From Pseudolabrys sp. (GTDB taxonomy: Bacteria > Pseudomonadota > Alphaproteobacteria > Rhizobiales > Xanthobacteraceae): a DNA stretch of 7,774 nucleotides. Both the position numbers and the translations under genes were made by a program. The notes below the pieces were generated by a model that was given only the letters and a program-made list of their open reading frames with translations, did no database searches and had not been told where the DNA came from. Location of the stretch: assembly GCA_029945495.1 (NCBI GenBank), contig JAQSCR010000607.1, forward strand, positions 1 through 7,774, written 5' to 3'. Of this stretch, positions 1 through 6,303 are shown one piece after another (within the stretch, counting starts at the first letter, position 1; each line of letters opens with the position of its first letter).

Positions 1-278
1 CGACCGGCACGCAGGTCAACTTTTACGCCTGCGGGGCCAAGCTTTGCGCCAAGATCACGGCGGTGAAGGATCAGGCGCGCAAGAGCGAGGTCGGCACCGT
101 CATCATGAAGGGCGCCGCCAAATCCGGCGAAAACACCTGGAAGGGCGACCTGCTCGATGTCGACTCCGGCAAGATCTATTCCGGCGTCGTCACCATGGAG
201 AGCGCCAGCGCGCTCAACCTGAAAGGTTGCGTCGCCATGGTGCTGTGCAGCGGCGAGACCTGGACCAAGATGAAGTAG
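1..278 (+). CDS. DUF2147 family protein, C-terminal part (5' truncated by window edge)
   Basis: The reading frame is open from base 3 to the TAG at 276-278 and gives 91 residues with no start in view, so the gene begins upstream of the window. The visible part matches the C-terminal half of DUF2147 (Pfam PF09917) proteins: a Cys-Gly-x-x-x-Cys-x-x-x-Ile strand near the start (FYACGAKLCAKI), then TWKGDLLDVDSGKIYSG, and finally LKGCVAMVLCSGETWTKMK, the usual GCV...C...TW ending. DUF2147 proteins are small, usually secreted beta-rich proteins of unknown biochemical role; the N-terminal signal peptide expected for the family would lie outside the window. A GTG at 63 is in frame, but starting there would cut through the domain, so it is not the start. 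Family assignment is fairly confident; function is unknown. Confidence 0.75.
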   Translation, partial: TGTQVNFYACGAKLCAKITAVKDQARKSEVGTVIMKGAAKSGENTWKGDLLDVDSGKIYSGVVTMESASALNLKGCVAMVLCSGETWTKMK

Positions 279-291
279 GGCGCTCCTCTTA

Positions 292-325
292 CCCTCTCCC
301 CATAGGCAAGCTATGTGGGAGAGGG
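292..325. repeat. Intergenic palindrome (CCCTCTCCC/GGGAGAGGG), possible terminator
   Basis: CCCTCTCCC plus CATAG (292-305) pairs with CTATG plus GGGAGAGGG (311-325) around a GCAAG loop (306-310), leaving one bulged T at 316, for 14 base pairs in total. It starts 13 bases after the DUF2147 stop. No T-run follows on either strand, so it is not a textbook intrinsic terminator, although it could end or stabilise the upstream transcript. Similar CCCTCTCCC...GGGAGAGGG palindromes are dispersed between genes in many Hyphomicrobiales genomes, so a repeat-family member is the likeliest reading. Only one copy is visible here, so repetitiveness is inferred rather than seen. Confidence 0.6.
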
Positions 326-369
326 ATTCCGCGTGTGACGCAAGGCCGGTAACGCGTTAGTCTCGCATC

Positions 370-2403
370 ATGTCATCGCCGCAAAACACCGCGCACCTCA
401 ACCGCCTGGCTCAGGCGACCTCGCCTTATCTCTTGCAGCACAAGCACAATCCGGTCGACTGGTGGCAATGGGGGCCGGAAGCGTTGGCCGAGGCCAAGCG
501 CAGCAACCGGCCGATCATGCTGTCGGTCGGCTATGCCGCCTGTCATTGGTGCCATGTCATGGCGCACGAGTCGTTCGAGGACGCCACCACCGCCGCCGTG
601 ATGAACGAGCTGTTCGTCAATATCAAAGTCGACCGCGAGGAGCGGCCGGACATCGACCAGATCTACATGAACGCGCTGCATCTCTTGGGCGAGCAGGGCG
701 GCTGGCCGCTGACCATGTTTCTGACGCCTTCGGCTGAGCCGGTGTGGGGCGGCACTTATTTCCCCAACGAATCGAAATTCGGCCGGCCGGCCTTCACCGA
801 TATCTTACGCGAAGTGTCGCGGCTGTTCCGCGACGAGCCGCAGAAGATCGAGCAGAACCGCGCCGCCTTGCTGGCGCGGCTGGCCGACAAGGCGCGACCG
901 GAAGGCAAGGTCACCGTCGGGCTTAAAGAACTCGACGGCGCCGCCAAGCAGATCGGCAATGCCTTCGACGCCGTGCACGGGGGCTTGCGCGGCGCGCCGA
1001 AGTTTCCGCAACCGGCGATTCTGGAAATGCTGTGGCGCGCCGGATCGCGCAGCGGCGATGCGCGCTTCTTCGAGACCGCCGAACATACGCTTGAACGCAT
1101 GAGCGAGGGCGGCATCTACGACCACCTCGGCGGCGGCTTCTCGCGCTATTCGGTCGATGAAAAGTGGCTGGTGCCGCATTTCGAAAAGATGCTGTACGAC
1201 AATGCGCAATTGCTCGAGCTGCTGGCGCTGGCGTACCAGCGTGGTGGTAATGCGCTGTTCGCGACGCGAGCGCGCGAGACGGTGGAATGGCTCAAGCGCG
1301 AAATGACCACGCCGGAAGGCGCCTTCTCCGCCTCGCTCGACGCCGATTCGGAAGGCGAGGAGGGCAAGTTCTATGTCTGGTCGAAGAACGAGATCATCGA
1401 GCTGATCGGCCCGGAGGCCGGCGGCTTCTTCATGCGTCACTACGACGTCAGCGACGAAGGTAATTTCGAAGGCCACAATATTCTCAACCGCTCGACGGCG
1501 CCGGAGCGCTCGGACGCCGGCGAGGCGCGGCTGAAGGCGCTGCGCGACATTCTGCTCGATGCGCGCTCGGCCCGCGTGCGGCCGGGCCTTGACGACAAGG
1601 TGCTGGCCGACTGGAACGGCCTGATGATCGCCGCTCTGGTCAATGCCGGGATTATTCTCGACGAGCCTTCGTGGCTAGCGCTGGCGCAGCGCGCGTTCGA
1701 TTTCATCGCCACGTCGATGACCAAGGGAGATCGCCTTGGCCACTCGTGGCGCGCCGGGCAATTGCTGTTTCCAGGGCTGGCCTCCGACTTCGCCGCGATG
1801 ATCCGCGCCGCTTTGACGCTGTACGAGGCGACGGGCGAGAAGCGGTTTCTCGACCAGGCGGTGTCGTGGCAGGGCGCCTTCGACGCGCATTACGCCGATG
1901 CCGAGACCGGCGGCTATTACTGGTCGGCGGACGACGCCACCGATCTGCTGCTGCGGCCGCACTCGACCGCGGACGACGCCACGCCCAATCCGAACGCAGT
2001 GGCCGCGCAGAACCTGGTGCGGCTTAGCGTTCTGATCGGCGACGACAGATGGCGGGCGCAGGCCGACCGGCTGCTCGAGAACATTCTCGCCATCGCCGGG
2101 AAAAATCTGTTCGGCCACGTCGCGCTGTTGAACGCGCTCGACCTGCGGCTGCGGGCGGCCCAGATCGTCTGCACCGGAGCGGAGGCCGAGCGCTTCGCGC
2201 AAAGCGCGCTGAAACTACCGTTCATCGATCGCATCGTCTTGCGCGCCGGCGCGGCGACGGATCTGCCGACGACGCATCCGGCGCAGGAGAAACTCAAGGC
2301 AATCGCGGAGAGTGCGGCGTTCGTCTGCGTCGGCGAGCGCTGTTCGCGGCCGGTGACGACCCCGGAGCAGATCGCACCGGCGGTCGCAGCGATGCGGGCT
2401 TAG
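370..2403 (+). CDS. Thioredoxin domain-containing protein, YyaL/SPATA20 (DUF255) family
   Basis: This 677-residue protein has the expected length and layout of the YyaL/SPATA20 family. The N-terminal thioredoxin-like domain (about residues 8-170, Pfam PF03190) opens with LNRLAQATSPYLLQHKHNPVDWW and carries a CHWCH redox motif with cysteines C58 and C61, followed by VDREERPDID. The rest resembles the family's alpha/alpha-toroid (six-hairpin glycosidase-like) region: GGIYDHLGGGFSRY (247-260), SLDADSEGEEGKFY, DDKVLADWNGLMI (408-420) and NPNAVAAQNLVRL (540-552). It ends with FVCVGERCSRPV (651-662), which adds C653 and C658. No signal peptide is visible, so it is probably cytoplasmic. The cellular function and substrate of the bacterial family are not established; redox activity is inferred from CxxC. 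The ATG at 370 is chosen because the conserved N-terminus begins within ten residues, but no good ribosome-binding site precedes it. The stop overlaps that of the convergent chemoreceptor gene. Confidence 0.93.
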   Translation: MSSPQNTAHLNRLAQATSPYLLQHKHNPVDWWQWGPEALAEAKRSNRPIMLSVGYAACHWCHVMAHESFEDATTAAVMNELFVNIKVDREERPDIDQIYMNALHLLGEQGGWPLTMFLTPSAEPVWGGTYFPNESKFGRPAFTDILREVSRLFRDEPQKIEQNRAALLARLADKARPEGKVTVGLKELDGAAKQIGNAFDAVHGGLRGAPKFPQPAILEMLWRAGSRSGDARFFETAEHTLERMSEGGIYDHLGGGFSRYSVDEKWLVPHFEKMLYDNAQLLELLALAYQRGGNALFATRARETVEWLKREMTTPEGAFSASLDADSEGEEGKFYVWSKNEIIELIGPEAGGFFMRHYDVSDEGNFEGHNILNRSTAPERSDAGEARLKALRDILLDARSARVRPGLDDKVLADWNGLMIAALVNAGIILDEPSWLALAQRAFDFIATSMTKGDRLGHSWRAGQLLFPGLASDFAAMIRAALTLYEATGEKRFLDQAVSWQGAFDAHYADAETGGYYWSADDATDLLLRPHSTADDATPNPNAVAAQNLVRLSVLIGDDRWRAQADRLLENILAIAGKNLFGHVALLNALDLRLRAAQIVCTGAEAERFAQSALKLPFIDRIVLRAGAATDLPTTHPAQEKLKAIAESAAFVCVGERCSRPVTTPEQIAPAVAAMRA

Positions 2404-4733
2404 CTGGCGCGCCGCAAGCTCGGCTCCTTCGCCAGCCACTGGCTCCACGGCTCGGGCGCGATCAGGCCCTTGCTGACCCGCACCGGCCAGATCGCATTAT
2501 GCGCGTCCATGCGGCCGATGATCGACGGCTTGTGCAGATGCTGGTTTTCCGGATCGAGCCGCACGTCGAAGCCGGACGGCGCGCGAATGCTGCGGCCGGC
2601 CAGCGCACGGCGCACCGCTTGCGGCTCGGTGGTGCCGGCGGCGGCGACGCTTCGAGCCCACAGGTGAAAGCCGATCCAGCTCGCTTCCATCGGATCGTTG
2701 GTGATCGCCGTCGGATCGCCGGTGAAACCGCGCCACTCGTCGATGAAGGCGTGGTTCTCCGGCGTGTCGACGTTCTGCAGATAATTCCACGACACCATGT
2801 GGCCGAGCAGATTGCGCTCGCGCAAGGCCGGCAATTCCGCCTCGCCCAGCGACAGGCTCATCACCGGCAGGATGTCGGCATCCAAGCCCTGGCGCGCCCG
2901 CTCGCGGAAGAAGTGCACGTTGGAGTCGCCGCTCAGCGTCGCGATAATCGCGCCGTCGCGGCCGGCGAATTTGCGGATGCGCTGCACCGTCTCGGCGAAC
3001 GCCTTCTCGCCGAACGGCACATAAAGCTCGTCCACCGCCTCGGCGCCGATGCCATGCGATAAAAGATAATTGCGGATGATGGCGTTGGTGGTGCGCGGAT
3101 AGACGAAGTCGGTGCCGAGCAGGAAAAAGCGGTGGCGGCCAAGGCCGAGCAGATGATCGACCGCCGGCAGCGCCTGCTGCTGCGGCGTCGCGCCGGTGTA
3201 AATCACATGCGGCGATTGCTCCTCACCTTCGTACTGGCTCGGATAGAACAGCAGGCCGTCATATTTCGCCAGCACCGGCAGCACCTGCTTGCGTGACGCC
3301 GACGTCCAGCAACCGAATATCGCGGCGACCTGATGCTCGCGCAGCAGCGCCTCGGCCTGCGCGGCGTAGGCGCCCGCGTCCGAGCGCGGGTCCATGATCG
3401 CGGCTTCGACTGGACGGCCGAGCAGCCCACCGGCCTGGTTCAGCTTCTCGATCAGCATCACCAATATCTGCTGCAACGGCCGCTCGCTGCCGGTCAGCGT
3501 ACCCGACAGCGAATGCAGGATGCCGACCTTGATCGAGCCGTGATCGAGATCGGCGAAATAGCGGCTGACCGACGAGGTCAGTGACTGCGCGCGCACGATC
3601 AGGTCGTCGGCGGTCTCCAGCACGGCATCGCCAGCCTGGGCGACGTCGCTGACCACGGCGCGGATGCCCGGCAGTGCCTCGCCGACCGTCACCGCGACCT
3701 TGTTCGCCTCGGTGCCGATGCGGTCGAGCTTGACGATCTGCTGCTCCATCAACCGGGTGACGTTTTCGTTGACGTGGCTCATGGCGGCGACGCTCTTGTC
3801 GACCGCGAGAATGGCATCGGCGGCTTCCTTGACCGCGTCCTGAATGCCGTGGATCTGGTCGCTGACTTCCTTGGTTGCGGTCGCGGTGCGGCGCGACAGT
3901 TCCTTCACCTCCGCCGCCACCACGGCAAAGCCGCGCCCGGATTCGCCGGCGCGCGCCGCCTCGATCGTGGCGTTGAGCGCCAGCAGCGAGGTCTGCCCGG
4001 CGATCGCCTGGATCAGCTTGATGACCTGCTCGATGCGGGAGGCCGCTTCGCCGAGGTTGCGCATGGTTTCATCGGCGCGGGCGAGCTCAGTCGCGGTGCG
4101 GCCGGTGGCTTCGCGCGCCGCGTCGACCTGGCGGCCGGAATCGATGGCCAGCGCCTGTACGTCGCGCGCCGCGGTCGCGACATCGGCGACGTCGGCGGCC
4201 GCCTGCGCCGCCGCATCGGCGGAGGCCGTCACCTGCTGCGCCATCTCGCGGTTGGTCTGTGCCAACTCGGCGGCGGTGCCGCGAATGCGTTCGCCAGCAT
4301 TGGTGAAGGCGTTGACCACCTCGTCGACCGCATGGCGGAAGTTGCCGGTGAAGAAATGACGGCCGGCATGGTGCAGCCGGGCCTCGGTTTCGCGCCGGCT
4401 TTGATCGACCGCCAGAGTATCGGCCTCCATCAAGGTGGCGCGGATTTTCCCGGCAGCGTCATTGAAGTTGCGGATCGCGCCGTCGCCGAGAAGTTTCGGC
4501 AGGCAGGTATAGCGGTCGCCGGCGGCGATCTTGCCGATTGAGTTAATGATGCCGGCGAGCCGGCCTTCGGCGAAGGTACCGACCGCCAGCGCGCCGACGA
4601 CGGAAACAGTCAACGCCAGTGGAATCGAGCGGCCGATTTCGAATGCCGCAATGACGGCCACGCAGACAATGAAAACCGGCGCCGCGATCCACAGTGCGGG
4701 TCGCGGCATTCGATGATGAAGGGCGGGGGGCAT
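2400..4733 (-). CDS. Methyl-accepting chemotaxis protein fused to a C-terminal UrtA/AmiC-type urea/amide-binding domain
   Basis: This is a 777-residue fusion. Two hydrophobic helices (about 12-31 and 37-54) are joined by a loop of only about five residues, so there is no periplasmic sensor. A HAMP-like segment follows (about 54-101, with SIGKIAAGD). The chemoreceptor signalling domain spans about 140-395; its hairpin tip is IAGQTSLLALNATIEAARAG (244-263), then GRGFAVVAAEVKEL. From residue 401 to about 767 it resembles the urea ABC transporter binding protein UrtA: KVGILHSLSGT, FGCWTSASRK (473-482), LLFYPSQYEGEE (494-505), GTDFVYPRTTN (540-550), SGDSNVHFF, DPMEASWIG and APSGF...HLHKP. No secretion signal or membrane helix separates the two domains, so the binding domain should be cytoplasmic, as in the amide sensor AmiC. 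Urea or a short amide as ligand is inferred. No che or urt genes are nearby. The start at 4733 lacks a clear ribosome-binding site; Met9 is an alternative. Confidence 0.92.
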   Translation of the reverse strand: MPPALHHRMPRPALWIAAPVFIVCVAVIAAFEIGRSIPLALTVSVVGALAVGTFAEGRLAGIINSIGKIAAGDRYTCLPKLLGDGAIRNFNDAAGKIRATLMEADTLAVDQSRRETEARLHHAGRHFFTGNFRHAVDEVVNAFTNAGERIRGTAAELAQTNREMAQQVTASADAAAQAAADVADVATAARDVQALAIDSGRQVDAAREATGRTATELARADETMRNLGEAASRIEQVIKLIQAIAGQTSLLALNATIEAARAGESGRGFAVVAAEVKELSRRTATATKEVSDQIHGIQDAVKEAADAILAVDKSVAAMSHVNENVTRLMEQQIVKLDRIGTEANKVAVTVGEALPGIRAVVSDVAQAGDAVLETADDLIVRAQSLTSSVSRYFADLDHGSIKVGILHSLSGTLTGSERPLQQILVMLIEKLNQAGGLLGRPVEAAIMDPRSDAGAYAAQAEALLREHQVAAIFGCWTSASRKQVLPVLAKYDGLLFYPSQYEGEEQSPHVIYTGATPQQQALPAVDHLLGLGRHRFFLLGTDFVYPRTTNAIIRNYLLSHGIGAEAVDELYVPFGEKAFAETVQRIRKFAGRDGAIIATLSGDSNVHFFRERARQGLDADILPVMSLSLGEAELPALRERNLLGHMVSWNYLQNVDTPENHAFIDEWRGFTGDPTAITNDPMEASWIGFHLWARSVAAAGTTEPQAVRRALAGRSIRAPSGFDVRLDPENQHLHKPSIIGRMDAHNAIWPVRVSKGLIAPEPWSQWLAKEPSLRRAS

Positions 4734-4743
4734 TGCAGACTCA

Positions 4744-4765
4744 GGTGAAGGAAAAACCTTTCACC
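4744..4765 (-). promoter_or_regulatory. Hairpin just upstream of the chemoreceptor start codon
   Basis: On the minus strand GGTGAAAGG (4765-4757) can pair with CCTTCACC (4751-4744) around a TTTTT loop, giving eight pairs with one bulged A. It ends ten bases before the ATG at 4733, in the space where the translation start region would lie. No Shine-Dalgarno motif is present in that ten-base spacer. The hairpin could affect translation initiation or be a protein-binding site; a terminator is unlikely because no T-run follows the second arm. The pairing is seen in the sequence; any role is inference. Confidence 0.35.
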
Positions 4766-4806
4766 AAATTCGTCCGATTTTGTTTCCAAATCCTTTCGCA
4801 GTTGCG

Positions 4807-4858
4807 AAACAGCCGCATGAATAAAGGGCAAACGCGCACAAAGATTGGGCGGCTGTTT
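4807..4858. repeat. Inverted repeat AAACAGCCGC/GCGGCTGTTT between the LysR and chemoreceptor genes
   Basis: Perfect 10-base arms lie at 4807-4816 and 4849-4858, separated by 32 bases, in the 143-base gap between the LysR stop and the chemoreceptor start. On the minus strand the second arm ends in TTT, so it could act as a weak terminator after the LysR gene. Equally, the spacing could suit a dimeric regulator upstream of the chemoreceptor gene. The long loop argues against a strong intrinsic terminator. The rest of this gap holds the start-proximal hairpin and no gene I can support. Confidence 0.35.
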
Positions 4859-4876
4859 GCACACGCCGCGTCGGCG

Positions 4877-5839
4877 TCAGCCGGCCGCGTCACGCCGTCC
4901 TTTGATGAGTTTCCAATCCATCGCCGCGAGCTCGGCTTTGATCCATCGCCGAAAGCCTTCCGCCGCGGCGCTTGGCTTGCGTCCCTTTGGCCAGACGAGA
5001 TGAAAGGCGCGCCCTGACGGCAAAGCGAGTTTGACTGGAATGATCAAGCGTCCGGTGCGCAGGTCGTCATAAGCGAGAAGGTCATGCGCGAGCAGAACGC
5101 CGGCGCCTTCGCCAGCGGCATCGAGCGCGTGATCGGCGCTGTTGAAGTGCAGGCCGCGCCGCAGGTCGACACCGGTCACGCCGGCGGCGGCAAACCACTC
5201 GCTCCAGTTCGGGGCCTGGACGCGCGGACTGAACGACTCGTCGTAGATCAAGGGCAAGCGCGCCAGAGCCTCGGCATTCTTCACCGCGCCGTATTTTTTA
5301 ATCAGGCGCGGACTGCAGACGGCCACAAACGAAATCTCGGCGAGCTTTTCGATCTCGAGCGCCGGATCGGGCGCCGGGTTGCTGCCCATGTTGCGCACGG
5401 CGATATCGACGCCGTCGGTCTCGAAATTGGCATTGTTCAAGGACGACGAAATCCGCACGTCGACGTCGGCAAAGTCGTTGCTGAACCGATAGAGCCGCGG
5501 CGCTAGCCATTTCGCCGTCAGGCCGGGCGACGTGCTCACCACCAGGATGTTCGCCGCGTGCGCAGCATCGAGGTTGGCGACGGCGTCGCGGATATGGCCG
5601 AAGCCTGTCTGCAGGCCGGGGTAAAGCTGCCGGCCCGCCGCCGTCAGGGCGATGGCGCGGACTTTTCGCTCGAACAGTTTGACGCCGAGCAATTCCTCAA
5701 GCCCGCGAATCTGATGGCTGAGCGCGCCGGGCGTGACGTGCAGCTCCTCCGACGCGCGCGTCAGACTGAGATGGCGCGCGGCCGCCTCGAACGCGCGCAA
5801 AGCGGACAATGGCGGCATAGCGGGCACGGGCCACCTCAT
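4877..5839 (-). CDS. LysR family transcriptional regulator, GcvA-like
   Basis: This 320-residue protein has the family's usual length. The N-terminal winged helix-turn-helix (about residues 9-67) reads PPLSALRAFEAAARHLSLTR, then ASEELHVTPGALSHQIRGLEELLG and LFERKVRAIALTAAG, the typical GcvA-type pattern. Residues about 97-305 form the periplasmic-binding-like effector domain, with STSPGLTAKWLAPRL and DVDVRISSS followed by GVDIAVRNMG. It ends with FHLVWPKGRKPSAAAEGFRRWI, also usual in GcvA-like proteins. The effector is unknown; resemblance to GcvA does not prove glycine cleavage control. The ATG at 5839 is five bases from a T-N11-A palindrome and has no Shine-Dalgarno. Met8 (5816-5818) is a credible alternative, preceded by GAGGTGG. 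Candidate targets are its own gene, the divergent small gene and the downstream chemoreceptor gene. Confidence 0.93.
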   Translation of the reverse strand: MRWPVPAMPPLSALRAFEAAARHLSLTRASEELHVTPGALSHQIRGLEELLGVKLFERKVRAIALTAAGRQLYPGLQTGFGHIRDAVANLDAAHAANILVVSTSPGLTAKWLAPRLYRFSNDFADVDVRISSSLNNANFETDGVDIAVRNMGSNPAPDPALEIEKLAEISFVAVCSPRLIKKYGAVKNAEALARLPLIYDESFSPRVQAPNWSEWFAAAGVTGVDLRRGLHFNSADHALDAAGEGAGVLLAHDLLAYDDLRTGRLIIPVKLALPSGRAFHLVWPKGRKPSAAAEGFRRWIKAELAAMDWKLIKGRRDAAG

Positions 5840-5844
5840 ACGGA

Positions 5845-5857
5845 TGAGATTATCTCA
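5845..5857. promoter_or_regulatory. Candidate LysR-type operator (T-N11-A palindrome), LysR-proximal
   Basis: TGAGAT-T-ATCTCA is a perfect 13-base palindrome with the T-N11-A form of LysR-type binding sites, five bases upstream of the annotated LysR start. A further TGAGA half-site begins at 5867, 22 bases (about two helical turns) from the start of this one. On the minus strand the palindrome contains GATAAT (5854-5849), a five-of-six match to a -10 hexamer, although no good -35 sits 17 bases upstream of it. If that is the -10, transcription would start almost at the annotated ATG and a bound regulator would block it, fitting autorepression. The palindrome is seen; the role is inference. Confidence 0.5.
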
Positions 5858-5922
5858 ACTGTCGGCTGAGAGCTTATCCTTTGTCAATTGGTCATTTTGA
5901 GCCGATCTTCAGATCTAACGCC

Positions 5923-5935
5923 TGAGACCTGCTCA
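5923..5935. promoter_or_regulatory. Second T-N11-A palindrome, proximal to the small gene
   Basis: TGAG-ACCTG-CTCA has the same TGAG/CTCA outer arms and 13-base length as the site at 5845-5857; the two centres are 78 bases apart. It lies 42 bases upstream of the small gene's ATG at 5978, within its probable leader or promoter. Another short palindrome, GATCT-TC-AGATC, sits beside it at 5904-5915. The shared arms suggest that one regulator, most simply the adjacent LysR protein, binds at both ends of this divergent region. Confidence 0.4.
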
Positions 5936-5977
5936 ATGGCAGTGGTCGATGGCAGCCCGCCAACAAGGAGAACAGCC

Positions 5978-6223
5978 ATGTCCCATGTTGCCCGTTCGTC
6001 CGATTTTCACGGCGAAACCGTCTATTCGCCCGCTCCCGTCGCCATGCTGCCCCGCCAGAGCCTGCTGCGCCGGTTGTTCGGCGCAATGATGGGGTCGCGC
6101 GAGCGGCAGAGCCAGCGCGACATCGACCGTCTGGTCAGCTGGCGCGACGGCGGCTTCAACGACCGCTTCGAGCAGGAAATTGCTGAGCGGTTCTATGCCG
6201 ACGGCGGCACCTTCCGCCGCTAG
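5978..6223 (+). CDS. Conserved-looking small protein of unknown function (81 aa)
   Basis: The start is set by a strong ribosome-binding site, AAGGAG at 5965-5970, seven bases before the ATG at 5978. An in-frame upstream start at 5888 would add 30 low-complexity, promoter-region residues and is not credible. The 81-residue product begins MSHVARSSDFHGETVYSPAP. It has a basic, hydrophobic stretch, LPRQSLLRRLFGAMMGSRER (about 24-43), then RDIDRLVSWRDGG and FNDRFEQEIAERF. I see no signal peptide, clear membrane helix or cysteine. It resembles short Hyphomicrobiales hypothetical proteins with an LLRRLF...DI.R...EIAER pattern, but I cannot name a family and it lacks the DUF1127 LDDRxLxDIGL motif. 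It is divergent from the LysR gene and probably under its control. The hydrolase gene follows after 80 bases, so co-transcription is possible. Confidence 0.8.
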   Translation: MSHVARSSDFHGETVYSPAPVAMLPRQSLLRRLFGAMMGSRERQSQRDIDRLVSWRDGGFNDRFEQEIAERFYADGGTFRR

Positions 6224-6303
6224 GTTCGGGCTGCCGGACTTGCCGAGTGCGGCCATGGAACGATAGACATCTAAATCGGTCCGCCTGGTCGCCCGGAGCA
6301 GCG

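Noticed and set aside
805..1476. Minus-strand open frame (223 codons) inside the YyaL-type gene
   Set aside because: It is antisense to a well-conserved coding region; high GC makes long antisense frames common, and no family motif or ribosome-binding site is seen.
2049..3062. Long plus-strand open frame (337 codons) spanning the 3' ends of the YyaL-type and chemoreceptor genes
   Set aside because: It overlaps two clearly conserved genes in other frames, has an arginine/alanine-rich composition typical of out-of-frame GC-rich DNA, and shows no recognisable domain.
3774..4541. Plus-strand open frame (255 codons) opposite the chemoreceptor signalling domain
   Set aside because: It is antisense to the conserved MCP hairpin region, and its low-complexity Gly/Arg/Ala composition reflects the complementary codons.
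5881..5909. Sigma-70 promoter for the small gene: TTGTCA at 5881-5886 with GATCTT at 5904-5909
   Set aside because: The -35 is good and the spacing is 17, but the -10 matches only three of six positions; too weak to list as a feature.
5888..5977. N-terminal extension of the small protein from 5888
   Set aside because: The extra codons run through the palindromic control region, while AAGGAG at 5965-5970 clearly sets the start at 5978.
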